A DNA stretch of 64,000 nucleotides from Candidatus Rokuibacteriota bacterium (GTDB lineage: Bacteria > Methylomirabilota > Methylomirabilia > Rokubacteriales > CSP1-6), in assembly GCA_003220615.1 (NCBI GenBank), contig QHTB01000131.1:1-64000 (forward strand). Reading direction: 5' to 3'. The stretch's first letter is position 1. The number at the start of each line of letters is the position of its first letter. The position numbers and the translations under genes are program-made. Below, in pieces: positions 17,003 through 25,784 of this stretch. The notes beneath the pieces are model-generated. The model saw nothing but the letters and a program-made list of their open reading frames with translations. It had not been told where the DNA came from and did not search any database.

Positions 17003-18150
17003 GCGTGACGCCCGTCGCGCCGCGGCCGGGTGTGTTGCCGTACCAGTCGCTCCGCGCGGCGGCGGACGCGGGCTGGATCACGGCCACCGCGCCGATCGAC
17101 GACAAACAGTTCCAGCCGGCGAGCCTCGACCTGCGCCTGGGTCCCGTCGCCTACCAGCTTCGTGCGAGCTTCCTGCCGTATCGAGAGACGGTTCAGGCGC
17201 GACTCGACGCGACCGAGGCCGGCGACAGCGAGCTGGTGATCGACCGCATCTCGCTCGAGTCTGGCGCCACGCTCCAGCGTGGCTCGGTGTACCTCGTGCC
17301 GCTTCTCGAGCGCCTCGCGCTCCCGCCCTCGGTGCGCGGCCGGTGCAATCCGAAGAGCACGACCGGTCGTCTCGACGTGTTCACGCGCGTCATCACCGAC
17401 GCCACGCCGCGCTTCGACGAGGTGGCTGCCGGCTACCGCGGCGCACTCTATCTGGAGGTGTCACCGCAGTCCTTTCCCGTGCGAGTGCAGGCCGGCCACT
17501 CGTTGAATCAGCTCCGGCTCGTGAGCGGCGCCTCGCTGCTCTCCGACGCCGAGCTGGTCGAGCTGTATCGCACCGGGCCGCTGCTCTATGACGACGACGA
17601 CCGTCCGGTGCCCATCGAGCGCGCGACGTTCAACGAGGGCCTCTGCATGGGCATCGATCTGTCGGGAAGGAAGACGGGCGGCATCATCGGATTTCGCGCG
17701 CATCCGAACCCTCCGGCGGTCGATCTGAGCCGCGTGGACCATTACGATGCCGGCGAATTCTGGGAGCCGATCAAGCGTCCCGGGCGCGATTCATACATCC
17801 TCGAGGCCAACCGGTTCTACATCCTGGTGTCCAAGGAGCGCATCCGCGTTCCTCCCGGCTTCGCGGCCGAGATGGTCGTGTACGACGCCGGCGCCGGGGA
17901 GATCCGAACGCACTATGCAGGATTTTTCGATCCCGGCTTCGGCTACGGCGACGGCGGGGTGCTCGGGACGAAGGTCGTGATGGAGGTGCGCGCCCGCGAA
18001 GTGCCGTTCCTCGTGTATGACGGGCAAATCTCGTTCAAGGTCCTCTTCGAGCGTCTGGCCGATCGGCCGGGACGCCTCTACGGCGTCGGACTAGGCTCTT
18101 CGTACCAGAACCAGACGCTGACGCTCAGCAAGCAGTTCCGGCGGGGTTGA
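16999..18150 (+). CDS. dcd: Two-domain 2'-deoxycytidine 5'-triphosphate deaminase
   Basis: This 383-residue protein is about twice the usual dCTP deaminase length, with two dUTPase-like beta domains. The N-terminal domain has the catalytic-region block CNPKSTTGRLDVF and GYRGALYLEV with the expected Glu. The C-terminal domain repeats the fold (RFYILVSKERIRVPP, GFFDPGFGYG). Proteins of this type convert dCTP to dUTP for dTMP synthesis. It is translationally coupled to thrB. Confidence 0.85.
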   Translation: MSVTPVAPRPGVLPYQSLRAAADAGWITATAPIDDKQFQPASLDLRLGPVAYQLRASFLPYRETVQARLDATEAGDSELVIDRISLESGATLQRGSVYLVPLLERLALPPSVRGRCNPKSTTGRLDVFTRVITDATPRFDEVAAGYRGALYLEVSPQSFPVRVQAGHSLNQLRLVSGASLLSDAELVELYRTGPLLYDDDDRPVPIERATFNEGLCMGIDLSGRKTGGIIGFRAHPNPPAVDLSRVDHYDAGEFWEPIKRPGRDSYILEANRFYILVSKERIRVPPGFAAEMVVYDAGAGEIRTHYAGFFDPGFGYGDGGVLGTKVVMEVRAREVPFLVYDGQISFKVLFERLADRPGRLYGVGLGSSYQNQTLTLSKQFRRG

Positions 18151-18174
18151 AAAGGCATGGCACGTGCACCCATC

Positions 18175-18183
18175 TGCTAGAAT
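18175..18183 (+). promoter_or_regulatory. Candidate extended -10 promoter for the Pup-like gene
   Basis: TGCTAGAAT matches TGnTATAAT, the extended -10 form, 61 bp before ATG 18244. No good -35 box sits at the expected distance. It would give the Pup-like gene its own transcript, separate from dcd. Confidence 0.35.
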
Positions 18184-18243
18184 GCAGGCAGGGTAGCAGG
18201 TACCCGGTGCTGGCCGGCACGATCGCGTGCCACGGAGAGTCAT

Positions 18244-18444
18244 ATGGCAGAACAGAAGAAGAAGGAAACGCGGCCCAGCAAGCCCGCCGAGGGCGGTGAA
18301 GGCGGAAACGGTAGTGCGGAGCTCGCCAAGAAGGGCAAGAAGATCAAGGAAGACATCGACAAGCTGCTCGACGAGATCGATGACATCCTCGAAGAGAACG
18401 CCGAGGAGTTCGTGAAGAGCTACGTGCAGCGGGGAGGCCAGTAA
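18244..18444 (+). CDS. pup: Prokaryotic ubiquitin-like protein Pup
   Basis: 66 residues, highly charged, with a disordered N-terminus and a helical C-terminal half KLLDEIDDILEENAEEFVKS ending in YVQRGGQ. The C-terminal half aligns almost residue for residue with actinobacterial Pup (LLDEIDDVLEENAE...YVQKGGQ). Pup is ligated through its C-terminal Gly-Gly-Glu to lysines of target proteins by PafA. A Gln end, as here, needs Dop deamidation first. Targets go to the Mpa/ARC-proteasome. None of dop, pafA, mpa or prcAB is in this window. ATG 18244 has GGAGAG upstream. Confidence 0.88.
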   Translation: MAEQKKKETRPSKPAEGGEGGNGSAELAKKGKKIKEDIDKLLDEIDDILEENAEEFVKSYVQRGGQ

Positions 18445-18449
18445 GCCCG

Positions 18450-18662
18450 GTGCCGATTTACGAGTACCGCTGCGGGGCCTGCGGCAAGGACTTCGAGCGC
18501 TTCGTTCAGATGGGCGCCACGGCGGTGGCCTGTCCCGCGTGCGAGAGCGGTGACGTCAAGCGCACGCTCTCGATCGTCGCGTTCAAGACCAGCTCGGGTT
18601 TCGTGCCGTCCACCATGTCGGCAGGCGGCGGCTGTTGCGGCGGCGGCTGCGCCTGTCACTAA
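18450..18662 (+). CDS. FmdB/zinc ribbon regulatory-type protein
   Basis: 70 residues. The N-terminal MPIYEYRCGACGKDFE...CPACES is the CxxC...CxxC zinc ribbon of the FmdB (CxxC_CXXC_SSSS) family. The tail GGGCCGGGCACH is Cys/Gly-rich, as in many members, and may bind metal. Function of the family is unsettled; the original member was a putative regulator of formamidase. It starts at GTG 18450, 5 nt after pup. Confidence 0.85.
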   Translation: MPIYEYRCGACGKDFERFVQMGATAVACPACESGDVKRTLSIVAFKTSSGFVPSTMSAGGGCCGGGCACH

Positions 18663-18689
18663 CAGCCCGACTCCGATCACCCACGTTCC

Positions 18690-19595
18690 ATGGATCTTCA
18701 CCGCCTCGAAGTCTTCGCCAAGGTCGCTGAGCTCGGAAGCTTCTCCCGCGCCGCCGAAGCGCTGTTCCTGACTCAGCCCACAGTTTCCGAGCACGTCCGC
18801 GCGCTGGAAGAGGAAGTCGGCCTGTCGTTGCTCGACCGCATGGGCCGCGGCGCGACGCCGACGCCAGCCGGCCAGCTCCTGCTCGGCTACGCCCGACGGA
18901 TCCTCACGCTCGCGCGTGAGGCCAAGCAGGCGATCGAGCAGTTCCAGGGACGCATGAGCGGTCAGCTCACCGTGGGCGGCAGTACGATCCCCGGAGAGTA
19001 CGTGCTTCCCATGCTCGTCGGTCAGTTCAAGGCGAGGTTCCCCGACATCTCGATCAGCCTGCTCGTGGGCTCGAGCAGCCAGATCAACGACTGGGTCGAG
19101 GAAGGACGTGTGGAGATCGGCGTGGCCGGGGCACGCCCCGCCAGCCGCATGCTGCAGGCGCGCGAGCTGATGCCCGATGAGCTGGTGATCGTGGTTCCCG
19201 CCGAGCACGCGTGGGCCAACACCAAGTCGGTGATGCTCGCCAGCCTGAAGACCCAGCCCCTCATCGTGCGCGAGCGCGGCTCCGGCTCCCGCGAAGCCGT
19301 GGAGCGCGCCCTGGCCGACGTCGGCGGCGACCTCGCCGCCTTCCGCGTGGTCGCAGAGATGGGCTCGACCCAGGCCGTCAAGCAGGCTGTCCGGGCCGGC
19401 GTTGGGATCGCCCTCATTTCCAAGCGCGCGGTCGTGGACGAGTGCCGTGCCCGGCTACTCCACTGCGTGAAGGTGACGGATTTGAAGATCTCGCGGTCGT
19501 TCTATCTCGTCACCCATCGCGACCGCACCCGCTCTCCGCTGGCCCAGGCCTTCGTCGACTTCCTCGAATCGCAGGCGCCCGCGCTCGCGTCCTAA
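18690..19595 (+). CDS. LysR-family regulator of the selenium-associated type
   Basis: 301 residues. The N-terminal winged HTH is MDLHRLEVFAKVAELGSFSR...TQPTVSEHVRALEEEVG. The C-terminal domain is a LysR effector-binding fold (IGVAGARP..., GVGIALISKRAV). The gene ends 7 nt before selD in the same direction, an arrangement known for the selenium metabolism-associated LysR group. The effector is unknown. Control of selD or of selenium use is inferred from adjacency and family resemblance. Confidence 0.85.
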   Translation: MDLHRLEVFAKVAELGSFSRAAEALFLTQPTVSEHVRALEEEVGLSLLDRMGRGATPTPAGQLLLGYARRILTLAREAKQAIEQFQGRMSGQLTVGGSTIPGEYVLPMLVGQFKARFPDISISLLVGSSSQINDWVEEGRVEIGVAGARPASRMLQARELMPDELVIVVPAEHAWANTKSVMLASLKTQPLIVRERGSGSREAVERALADVGGDLAAFRVVAEMGSTQAVKQAVRAGVGIALISKRAVVDECRARLLHCVKVTDLKISRSFYLVTHRDRTRSPLAQAFVDFLESQAPALAS

Positions 19596-19602
19596 CAGCG
19601 TC

Positions 19603-20676
19603 ATGGCCGAACCGGCCCCGAGCGGCAAGGAAATCCGGCTCACCGCCTACGCCGCCTGCGCCGGCTGAGCGTCCAAGATGGCTCCTGGAGATCTCCAGGA
19701 GGTGCTCGCCGTCATCAAGCCCGCCGGCCATGCTCACCACGCCGATTTGCTGGTGGGTCTCGGGCGGGCCGACGACGCCGCCGTGTACCGAGTGGCTCCC
19801 GACCTCGCCATCGTGGAGACCGTCGATTTCTTCCCGCCCGTGGTCGACGATCCCTACACGTGGGGAGCCGTCGCGGCGGCGAACGCGATGTCGGACGTGT
19901 ACGCGATGGGAGGCCAGGTGATGTTCGCGCTGGCCGTGGCGGGATTTCCGCGCGAGCTGCCGAAGGCGATCATCGCCGAGGTCTTTCGAGGCGGCGCCGA
20001 GAAGGTGGCCGAAGCCGGGGGCGTGATCGCCGGCGGGCACACCGTGATCGACGCCGAGCCGAAGTATGGCCTCTGCGTCACCGGGCGCGTTCACCCCGAT
20101 CGCATCCTCATCAAGGGTGGGCTTCGTCCGGGAGACCGGCTCTTCCTCTCCAAGCCGCTCGGCACGGGCGTCATCACCACCGCGGCGAAGGACGGCAAAG
20201 CGTCCGCCGACGTCGTCGAGGGTGCCGTGCAGAGCATGCTCAGGCTCAACCGTGTGGCCGCCGAAGTCGCGGCCGACTGTGACGTGCGTGGGGCGACGGA
20301 CATCACGGGATTCGGGCTGCTCGGGCACGCGGGCGAGATGGTCGAAGCGTCCGGCGCGGGCATCGCGATCGCCGCCTCACGGCTGCCGCTGCTGCCGGGC
20401 GCCCTCGCCCTGGCCGAGGCGGGCAACTTCAGCGGCGGCATGAAGCGTAACCGCCGCTACGTCGAGGCCGTGTTCGGGTCGCGGCTGGCGCTCGCCGCTG
20501 ACATCGCGCCCGCCCTTACCGGGTTGCTCTTCGAGTCGGAGACCTCGGGCGGGCTCCTGTTCTCCGTCGCGCCCGACCGCGCCTCCCGTGTCACCGAGGG
20601 CTTCGCCCGCCGTGGCGAGCCGTGCTGGGAGGTCGGTGAGGTCGTCCCCCAGCCCGTGATCCGCGTCTCGCGTTAG
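19603..20676 (+). CDS. selD: Selenide, water dikinase with in-frame UGA at the active-site position
   Basis: SelD makes selenophosphate from selenide and ATP, the selenium donor for tRNA-Sec. ATG 19603 opens a frame that hits TGA at 19666-19668 in the context LTAYAACAG-U-ASKMAP. It then runs open in the same frame to TAG 20676, giving 357 residues. The TGA falls where SelD proteins carry their catalytic Cys or Sec, before the conserved Lys. Downstream blocks VETVDFFPPVVDDPYTWG, AANAMSDVYAMGG, GGHT and TDITGFGLLGHA are canonical. A start at ATG 19678 would omit the active site. Confidence 0.92.
19669..19701 (+). promoter_or_regulatory. SECIS-like hairpin after the selD UGA
   Basis: CTCCTGGA (19682-19689) and TCCAGGAG (19694-19701) form a perfect 8-bp stem around GATC, beginning 13 nt after the TGA. 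Its position fits a bacterial SECIS. The loop differs from the AGTGT loops of the two UGSC genes. Confidence 0.6.
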
Positions 20677-20787
20677 CCGCAAGCCTCATCGTCGACTCCG
20701 ATCATCTGCACTCGAGGTATCGATTCGGCCAATTTGCATTGTGGAGGAATGTCGATAGCCTCTATCCCTTACAAGGGGGAGCCACTC

Positions 20788-21885
20788 ATGGAGCGGCGAA
20801 CATTTCTGAAGTCGATCACGCTACCGGCTGCCGGCGCGGTCGTCGGCGTGCCGTCCTTAGCGGGGCGCGCGAGAGCATCCACGGCACCGATGGGTTGGCG
20901 CACGTTCGAAGTGACCACGAAGGTGGAAGTGATCCAGCCGAGAGGCGTCGCGCGGGCATGGCTGCCGGTTCCTCTCATGACGGACACCGACTACTTCAAG
21001 CGCCTCGGCGACAACTGGACGGGCAACACGAGCGTGACACGGCTCTACCGCGACGAGAAATACGACGCAGGCATGCTCTACGCCGAATGGCGTTCCGGCG
21101 AGTCGGCGCCGGTCGTCGAATTGACCAGCCGGTTCGCCACGCGCGACCGGAACTTCGATCTCAGCAAGCTGGATCCGTCCGCCGTCAAGGAGTCTCCGGC
21201 GGCATTGAAGAAGTATCTCGAGGGAACGAAGCTGATCCCCATCGACGGCATCGTGCTCGAAACGTCACAGGAGATCACCAAGGGCGCCACCGCCGACGTG
21301 GAGAAGGCGCGGGCCATCTACGAGTGGATCGTGGACAACACGTTCCGTGATCCGAAGGTTCGCGGCTGCGGCCTGGGCGACATCAAGACGATGCTCGAGA
21401 CGCGCTACTTCGGCGGCAAGTGCGCCGACCTGAACGCGCTCTTCGTGGGCCTGACGCGAGCGGCCGGCATTCCCGCTCGCGACGTCTACGGCGTGCGCGC
21501 GGCTGACTCGAAGGAGTTCAAGAGTCTCGGCAAGAGCGGTGACATCAGCAAGGCTCAACACTGCCGCGCGGAGTTCTACGCGTCGAGCCACGGCTGGGTG
21601 CCGGTCGATCCCGCCGACGTCCGCAAGGTCGTGCTGGAGGAGCCGCCCGGGAATCTCACGCTCACCGATCCGCAGCCGCGGCGAGCCCGCGCCAAGCTGT
21701 TCGGCCAGTGGGAGATGAACTACCTGGCGTTCAACTACGCCCACGACGTGAAGCTGCCCAACTCGCCGGGAGAGCCGATCGCCTTCTTCATGTACCCCCA
21801 GGGCGAGACGGCGGATGGACGCAAGGACAGCCTCGATCCCGGGACCTTCAAGTACCAGATGACGGCGCGCGACGTCGGCGCGTAA
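20788..21885 (+). CDS. Tat-exported transglutaminase-like protein
   Basis: 365 residues from ATG 20788, which has AAGGGGGAG ~7 nt upstream. MERRTFLKSITLPAAG is a twin-arginine leader with a hydrophobic core and cleavage near ARAS. The mature protein has a transglutaminase-like (papain-fold) core: Cys in FGGKCADLNALFVGLTRAAG, His in QHCRAEFY, Asp in WVPVDPADV. Bacterial members act as proteases or amidases on envelope substrates. It is convergent with the second ccdA-like gene. Confidence 0.85.
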   Translation: MERRTFLKSITLPAAGAVVGVPSLAGRARASTAPMGWRTFEVTTKVEVIQPRGVARAWLPVPLMTDTDYFKRLGDNWTGNTSVTRLYRDEKYDAGMLYAEWRSGESAPVVELTSRFATRDRNFDLSKLDPSAVKESPAALKKYLEGTKLIPIDGIVLETSQEITKGATADVEKARAIYEWIVDNTFRDPKVRGCGLGDIKTMLETRYFGGKCADLNALFVGLTRAAGIPARDVYGVRAADSKEFKSLGKSGDISKAQHCRAEFYASSHGWVPVDPADVRKVVLEEPPGNLTLTDPQPRRARAKLFGQWEMNYLAFNYAHDVKLPNSPGEPIAFFMYPQGETADGRKDSLDPGTFKYQMTARDVGA

Positions 21886-21902
21886 CGTCGCTCGAACGCG
21901 TC

Positions 21903-21930
21903 AACGCGCCGAGGCCGTCCTCGGGGCGTT
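21903..21930. terminator. Terminator-like hairpin between convergent genes
   Basis: AACGC-G-CCGAGG (21903-21914) pairs with CCTCGG-G-GCGTT (21919-21930) around CCGT, with one G-G mismatch. It sits between the transglutaminase-like gene and the convergent ccdA-like gene. The T-tract is poor on either strand. Confidence 0.5.
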
Positions 21931-21954
21931 CGTGTGTTCAGCGACCGTGTCGGG

Positions 21955-22662
21955 TCAGAAGCGCGACGTGAGCGCGATCAGCCACATGGGCATCAGATCC
22001 ACGAGCTTCGTCTCGATGACCCGGTCACCGCCCGAGAGTGTCAGGACACCCACCACGATCAGCACGGTCGCCGTCAGCGGTCGGGCGATGCGCGCGACGT
22101 CGGCGGCACGGCGGCCGAAGAGCTCGCGCGATCCATAGGCGATGATCACGAGTGGCAGCGCCGCCCCGAGGCTGAAGGCGCCCAGCACCGCGGTTGCGCT
22201 GAGCAGGCTCGTTCGCTGGGCGGCCAGGCCGATCGCGGCGGCGAGCGTCGGCCCGGCGCATGGGCTCCATACGGCACCGAGCAGCGCGCCCAGCACGAGC
22301 TGACCTTTGAGGCCGCCGGGTGCCGTACGACTCGCCAGCGCCGTGGCAGTGCTCGCGACGGGCGCGGTGAGACGGGTGAGGCCGGACTGCAGCCGGGCAC
22401 TGAGCAGGACCCCTCCCACGAGGATCAGCAGGCCGGCGGCGCTCAGTCTGACGAGATCGCGATCGAGCGCCAGGCCGACCAGCGCGAAGACCAGCCCCAG
22501 CACGGTCGCCGAGACCGCGAGGCCGGCGGCCAGGGCGAGGGGACCGTAGCGGTGACGCTGGAACGCGGTCGTGACAGTGACCGCCAGCAACGGCAGGACG
22601 CAGGGCGAGAACGCGGTCAGGACGCCGGCGGCGAACCCGAGGGCGCAGGCGCCCACGCCCAT
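21955..22662 (-). CDS. Second CcdA/DsbD-like membrane protein
   Basis: 235 residues with about six membrane helices and the paired redox Cys in AFSPCVLP and VWSPCAGP. It is divergent from the CcdA at 15334. It follows a thioredoxin-fold gene on the same strand by 4 nt, so the two form a unit: membrane electron conduit plus exported thiol partner. The target, such as cytochrome c maturation or an anti-sigma/zinc protein, is not evident. Confidence 0.88.
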   Translation of the reverse strand: MGVGACALGFAAGVLTAFSPCVLPLLAVTVTTAFQRHRYGPLALAAGLAVSATVLGLVFALVGLALDRDLVRLSAAGLLILVGGVLLSARLQSGLTRLTAPVASTATALASRTAPGGLKGQLVLGALLGAVWSPCAGPTLAAAIGLAAQRTSLLSATAVLGAFSLGAALPLVIIAYGSRELFGRRAADVARIARPLTATVLIVVGVLTLSGGDRVIETKLVDLMPMWLIALTSRF

Positions 22663-22666
22663 CGGA

Positions 22667-23050
22667 TCAGAGCGCGCTCTGGAACAGGGTGCGGATCTGC
22701 TCGGGGTCGGTGACGGCCGTCGAGCGCTTCCGCTCGGTCTTGCCCTTGAAGGCGATCAGGGTGGACTGCATCGTCACGTTGAGGTCGCGGAGCGCCTGCT
22801 TGTCGGAATCGAAGTCGACAACGAACAGGACGGCTTCGCTGAAGGCCGGGTCCTTGGTCAGCGTGTCCACGATCGGTTGCTGGGCCCGACAATTCGGACA
22901 CCAGGACGCGGTGACGAACACGATGACGGGCTTGCCGGCGTCCTGGGCCTGCTCGAGCGCCTGCTTGCTGTACTTCGCCACCGGGCCGGCGGCGGTGACG
23001 ATCGGCATCGAAACCACCAGCGCGACAAGGAGCGCAACGAAGCGTGTCAT
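22667..23050 (-). CDS. Exported thioredoxin-like protein
   Basis: 127 residues with a short hydrophobic leader (FVALLVALVVSMPIVTAA). The thioredoxin-fold domain has active site WCPNCR in VFVTASWCPNCRAQQP, which resembles DsbD C-terminal/thioredoxin_7-type domains. It is encoded directly before the second ccdA-like gene and probably exchanges electrons with it in the periplasm. Confidence 0.85.
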   Translation of the reverse strand: MTRFVALLVALVVSMPIVTAAGPVAKYSKQALEQAQDAGKPVIVFVTASWCPNCRAQQPIVDTLTKDPAFSEAVLFVVDFDSDKQALRDLNVTMQSTLIAFKGKTERKRSTAVTDPEQIRTLFQSAL

Positions 23051-23066
23051 GGGACCTCCAGCGGGA

Positions 23067-23354
23067 CTAGGTCGTCGGCTGATCGGCCGCGCGCTGAGCG
23101 CGGAGCACCTGCAGCAGTCGCTTTTTCAACTCGGCGGGCATTCCCGATGCGGGCAGCTTGCGGGTGGCGGCGATCGTAGTTTTATAGGTGTTCATGAAGG
23201 CGACGCAGGGGGCACAGCCGTCGACGTGCCATTCGAGGAGTTCGACGGTGCGTTGCGGCAGCGCCCCATCGAAGTAGTCGCCGAGAAGCTCGGCGATCTG
23301 CCGACACTCGATCTCGGAGGGGCTCGAGCCGCTACCGCACTCGGACATCGCCAT
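23067..23354 (-). CDS. Anti-sigma-like zinc-finger protein (zf-HC2)
   Basis: 95 residues. The pattern C-RQIAELLGDYFDG...EWHVDGCAPC is the H-x3-C-x2-C zf-HC2 (ZAS-type) zinc finger of anti-sigma factors. No membrane segment and no ECF sigma gene are adjacent. A TATAAT on the minus strand (23357-23362) ends only 2 nt before ATG 23354. The true start may therefore be ATG 23348, with an almost leaderless transcript. Confidence 0.75.
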   Translation of the reverse strand: MAMSECGSGSSPSEIECRQIAELLGDYFDGALPQRTVELLEWHVDGCAPCVAFMNTYKTTIAATRKLPASGMPAELKKRLLQVLRAQRAADQPTT

Positions 23355-23441
23355 CGATTATAAGATGCCAGAGTTGGGCCCGCCGATTCTTTGCAGGCTT
23401 GCCTGGACGGTGGGGCGCTGAGCCCGGTATCCTTGGCCGCA

Positions 23442-24488
23442 ATGCCGCTCCGGATCGCGGTGGTGACGCCATTTGCGTTTCCGTCGGTCCGGGGCAACGC
23501 CGTGACCGTGGAGCGCATCGCCGGCGGGCTCCGCCAGGCCGGTGCCGACCTTCGGGTGTGGGACCTGTCGATCACCCCTGAGGCGGTGATCGAGCGGGAA
23601 GTCGAGGCGTTCGGTCCCCGCATTATCCACGCGTTTCACGCCTACCGTGTGGGGCCGTTCGCGCTCCGCCTGGCCCGGCGCCACGAGGTCCCACTGGTCG
23701 TCACCGTCACCGGCACCGATGCCAATCACGACCTCTCCGATCCCCAGCGCGCGGCAACCGTACGCGGCGTCCTCGAAGGGGCGGCCACTGTCGTCGTCTT
23801 CCACGACTCCTTGGGGGCTCGCATCACAGGGGCGCTGCCCGAGGTGGCCGCCCGGCTGGTGACCATCCCGCAAGCCGCGGTGTTTTCTGGCCCGCACCCG
23901 TTCGACCTCGCCGCGCGGTGGTCCTTGCCCGCCGAGCGCGTGCTCTTCGTCTTTCCAGCCGGCATTCGGATGGTCAAGCAGCCGCTCCTGCCCCTCGCCC
24001 CGTTCGATCGCCTCGTCCAGCGTCGCCCCCAGGTGAGGCTCCTCTACGTCGGCCCTGTCCTCGATCCCGATCAGGGGGAGTACCTTTTGGGCGAGCTCGC
24101 CAGCCGGCCCTGGGCCCGCCACGTGGGCGCCGTGCCCCACGGTCAGATGAGATCGCTCCTCGCCCAATCCGACGTCGTGCTCAACTGCTCCATCTCAGAA
24201 GGTGGGATGTCGAACTCGGTGCTCGAGGCGCTGGCGGCTGGGAGGCCCGTGCTGGCCTCGGATATCGATGGGAATCGCTCCCTGGTCGAGGACGGGGTCA
24301 CCGGCTTCCTCTTCCGGGATACGACCGAGCTCGAGGTCAAAGCCGAACAGCTCGCGGCCGATCGAGCTCTTCGCGAGCGGCTCGGCCTGGCCGGCCGTGA
24401 CCTCGTCGAGCGCCGGTATCCGCCCCGCCGCGAGGTCGAAAGCTACCTGGGTGTCTACGCGCGTCTGGCTCCCGTCGCGTCCGCCTGA
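23442..24488 (+). CDS. GT4-type glycosyltransferase
   Basis: This 348-residue group 1 glycosyltransferase has two Rossmann halves. The N-terminal part begins MPLRIAVVTPFAFPSVRGNA. The C-terminal nucleotide-sugar half has NCSISEGGMSNSVLEALAAG with the E-x7-E spacing. No membrane segment is seen. Donor and acceptor sugars are unknown. ATG 23442 is chosen at the start of the conserved first strand. Confidence 0.85.
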   Translation: MPLRIAVVTPFAFPSVRGNAVTVERIAGGLRQAGADLRVWDLSITPEAVIEREVEAFGPRIIHAFHAYRVGPFALRLARRHEVPLVVTVTGTDANHDLSDPQRAATVRGVLEGAATVVVFHDSLGARITGALPEVAARLVTIPQAAVFSGPHPFDLAARWSLPAERVLFVFPAGIRMVKQPLLPLAPFDRLVQRRPQVRLLYVGPVLDPDQGEYLLGELASRPWARHVGAVPHGQMRSLLAQSDVVLNCSISEGGMSNSVLEALAAGRPVLASDIDGNRSLVEDGVTGFLFRDTTELEVKAEQLAADRALRERLGLAGRDLVERRYPPRREVESYLGVYARLAPVASA

Positions 24489-24770
24489 ACCGGGGAGAGC
24501 GCGTTCAGCCGCCGTCCGCTTCCTATGACGCAGAGAGACGTAAACGTGGTGCGCGGTGAATGAGCGCGCTGGGCGGGCTCAGGGCTCGGCGTTGCCGGCT
24601 TCGCCCAGGTTTTGGGCGACCGCCTGATCGGATTCGACGCGAGTCCGATAATCGTCAGCGATCACGCCTCGTTCGCCGTGGACCTCCTCCTACACATAAG
24701 CACTTCGATTCATGGCGGGGGAGTTGCGCCTTTCGATAGAATCGGGACAGGCTTGAGAGAGGAGCGCTCG
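24489..24770 (+). other. Intergenic region before the MoxR cluster
   Basis: 282 bp without a convincing gene. GATAGAAT at about 24735-24742 is a possible -10 element for the MoxR gene, and GAGAGGAG is its ribosome site. No matching -35 box, repeat or RNA gene was seen. Confidence 0.5.

Positions 24771-25780
<1,010 letters not shown>

Positions 25781-25784
<4 letters not shown>

Noticed and set aside
18153-18177. Sigma54-type promoter (TGGCACG) before the Pup-like gene
   Set aside because: The GC dinucleotide is not at the required spacing from the GG.
18450-18662. FmdB-like gene as a further UGA-decoded candidate because of its Cys-rich end
   Set aside because: It ends in TAA with a normal Cys-rich tail; no in-frame TGA followed by conserved sequence.
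19678-20676. selD starting at ATG 19678
   Set aside because: This start lies just after the UGA and would remove the catalytic position and the conserved N-terminus. The upstream frame from ATG 19603 is clean and family-like.
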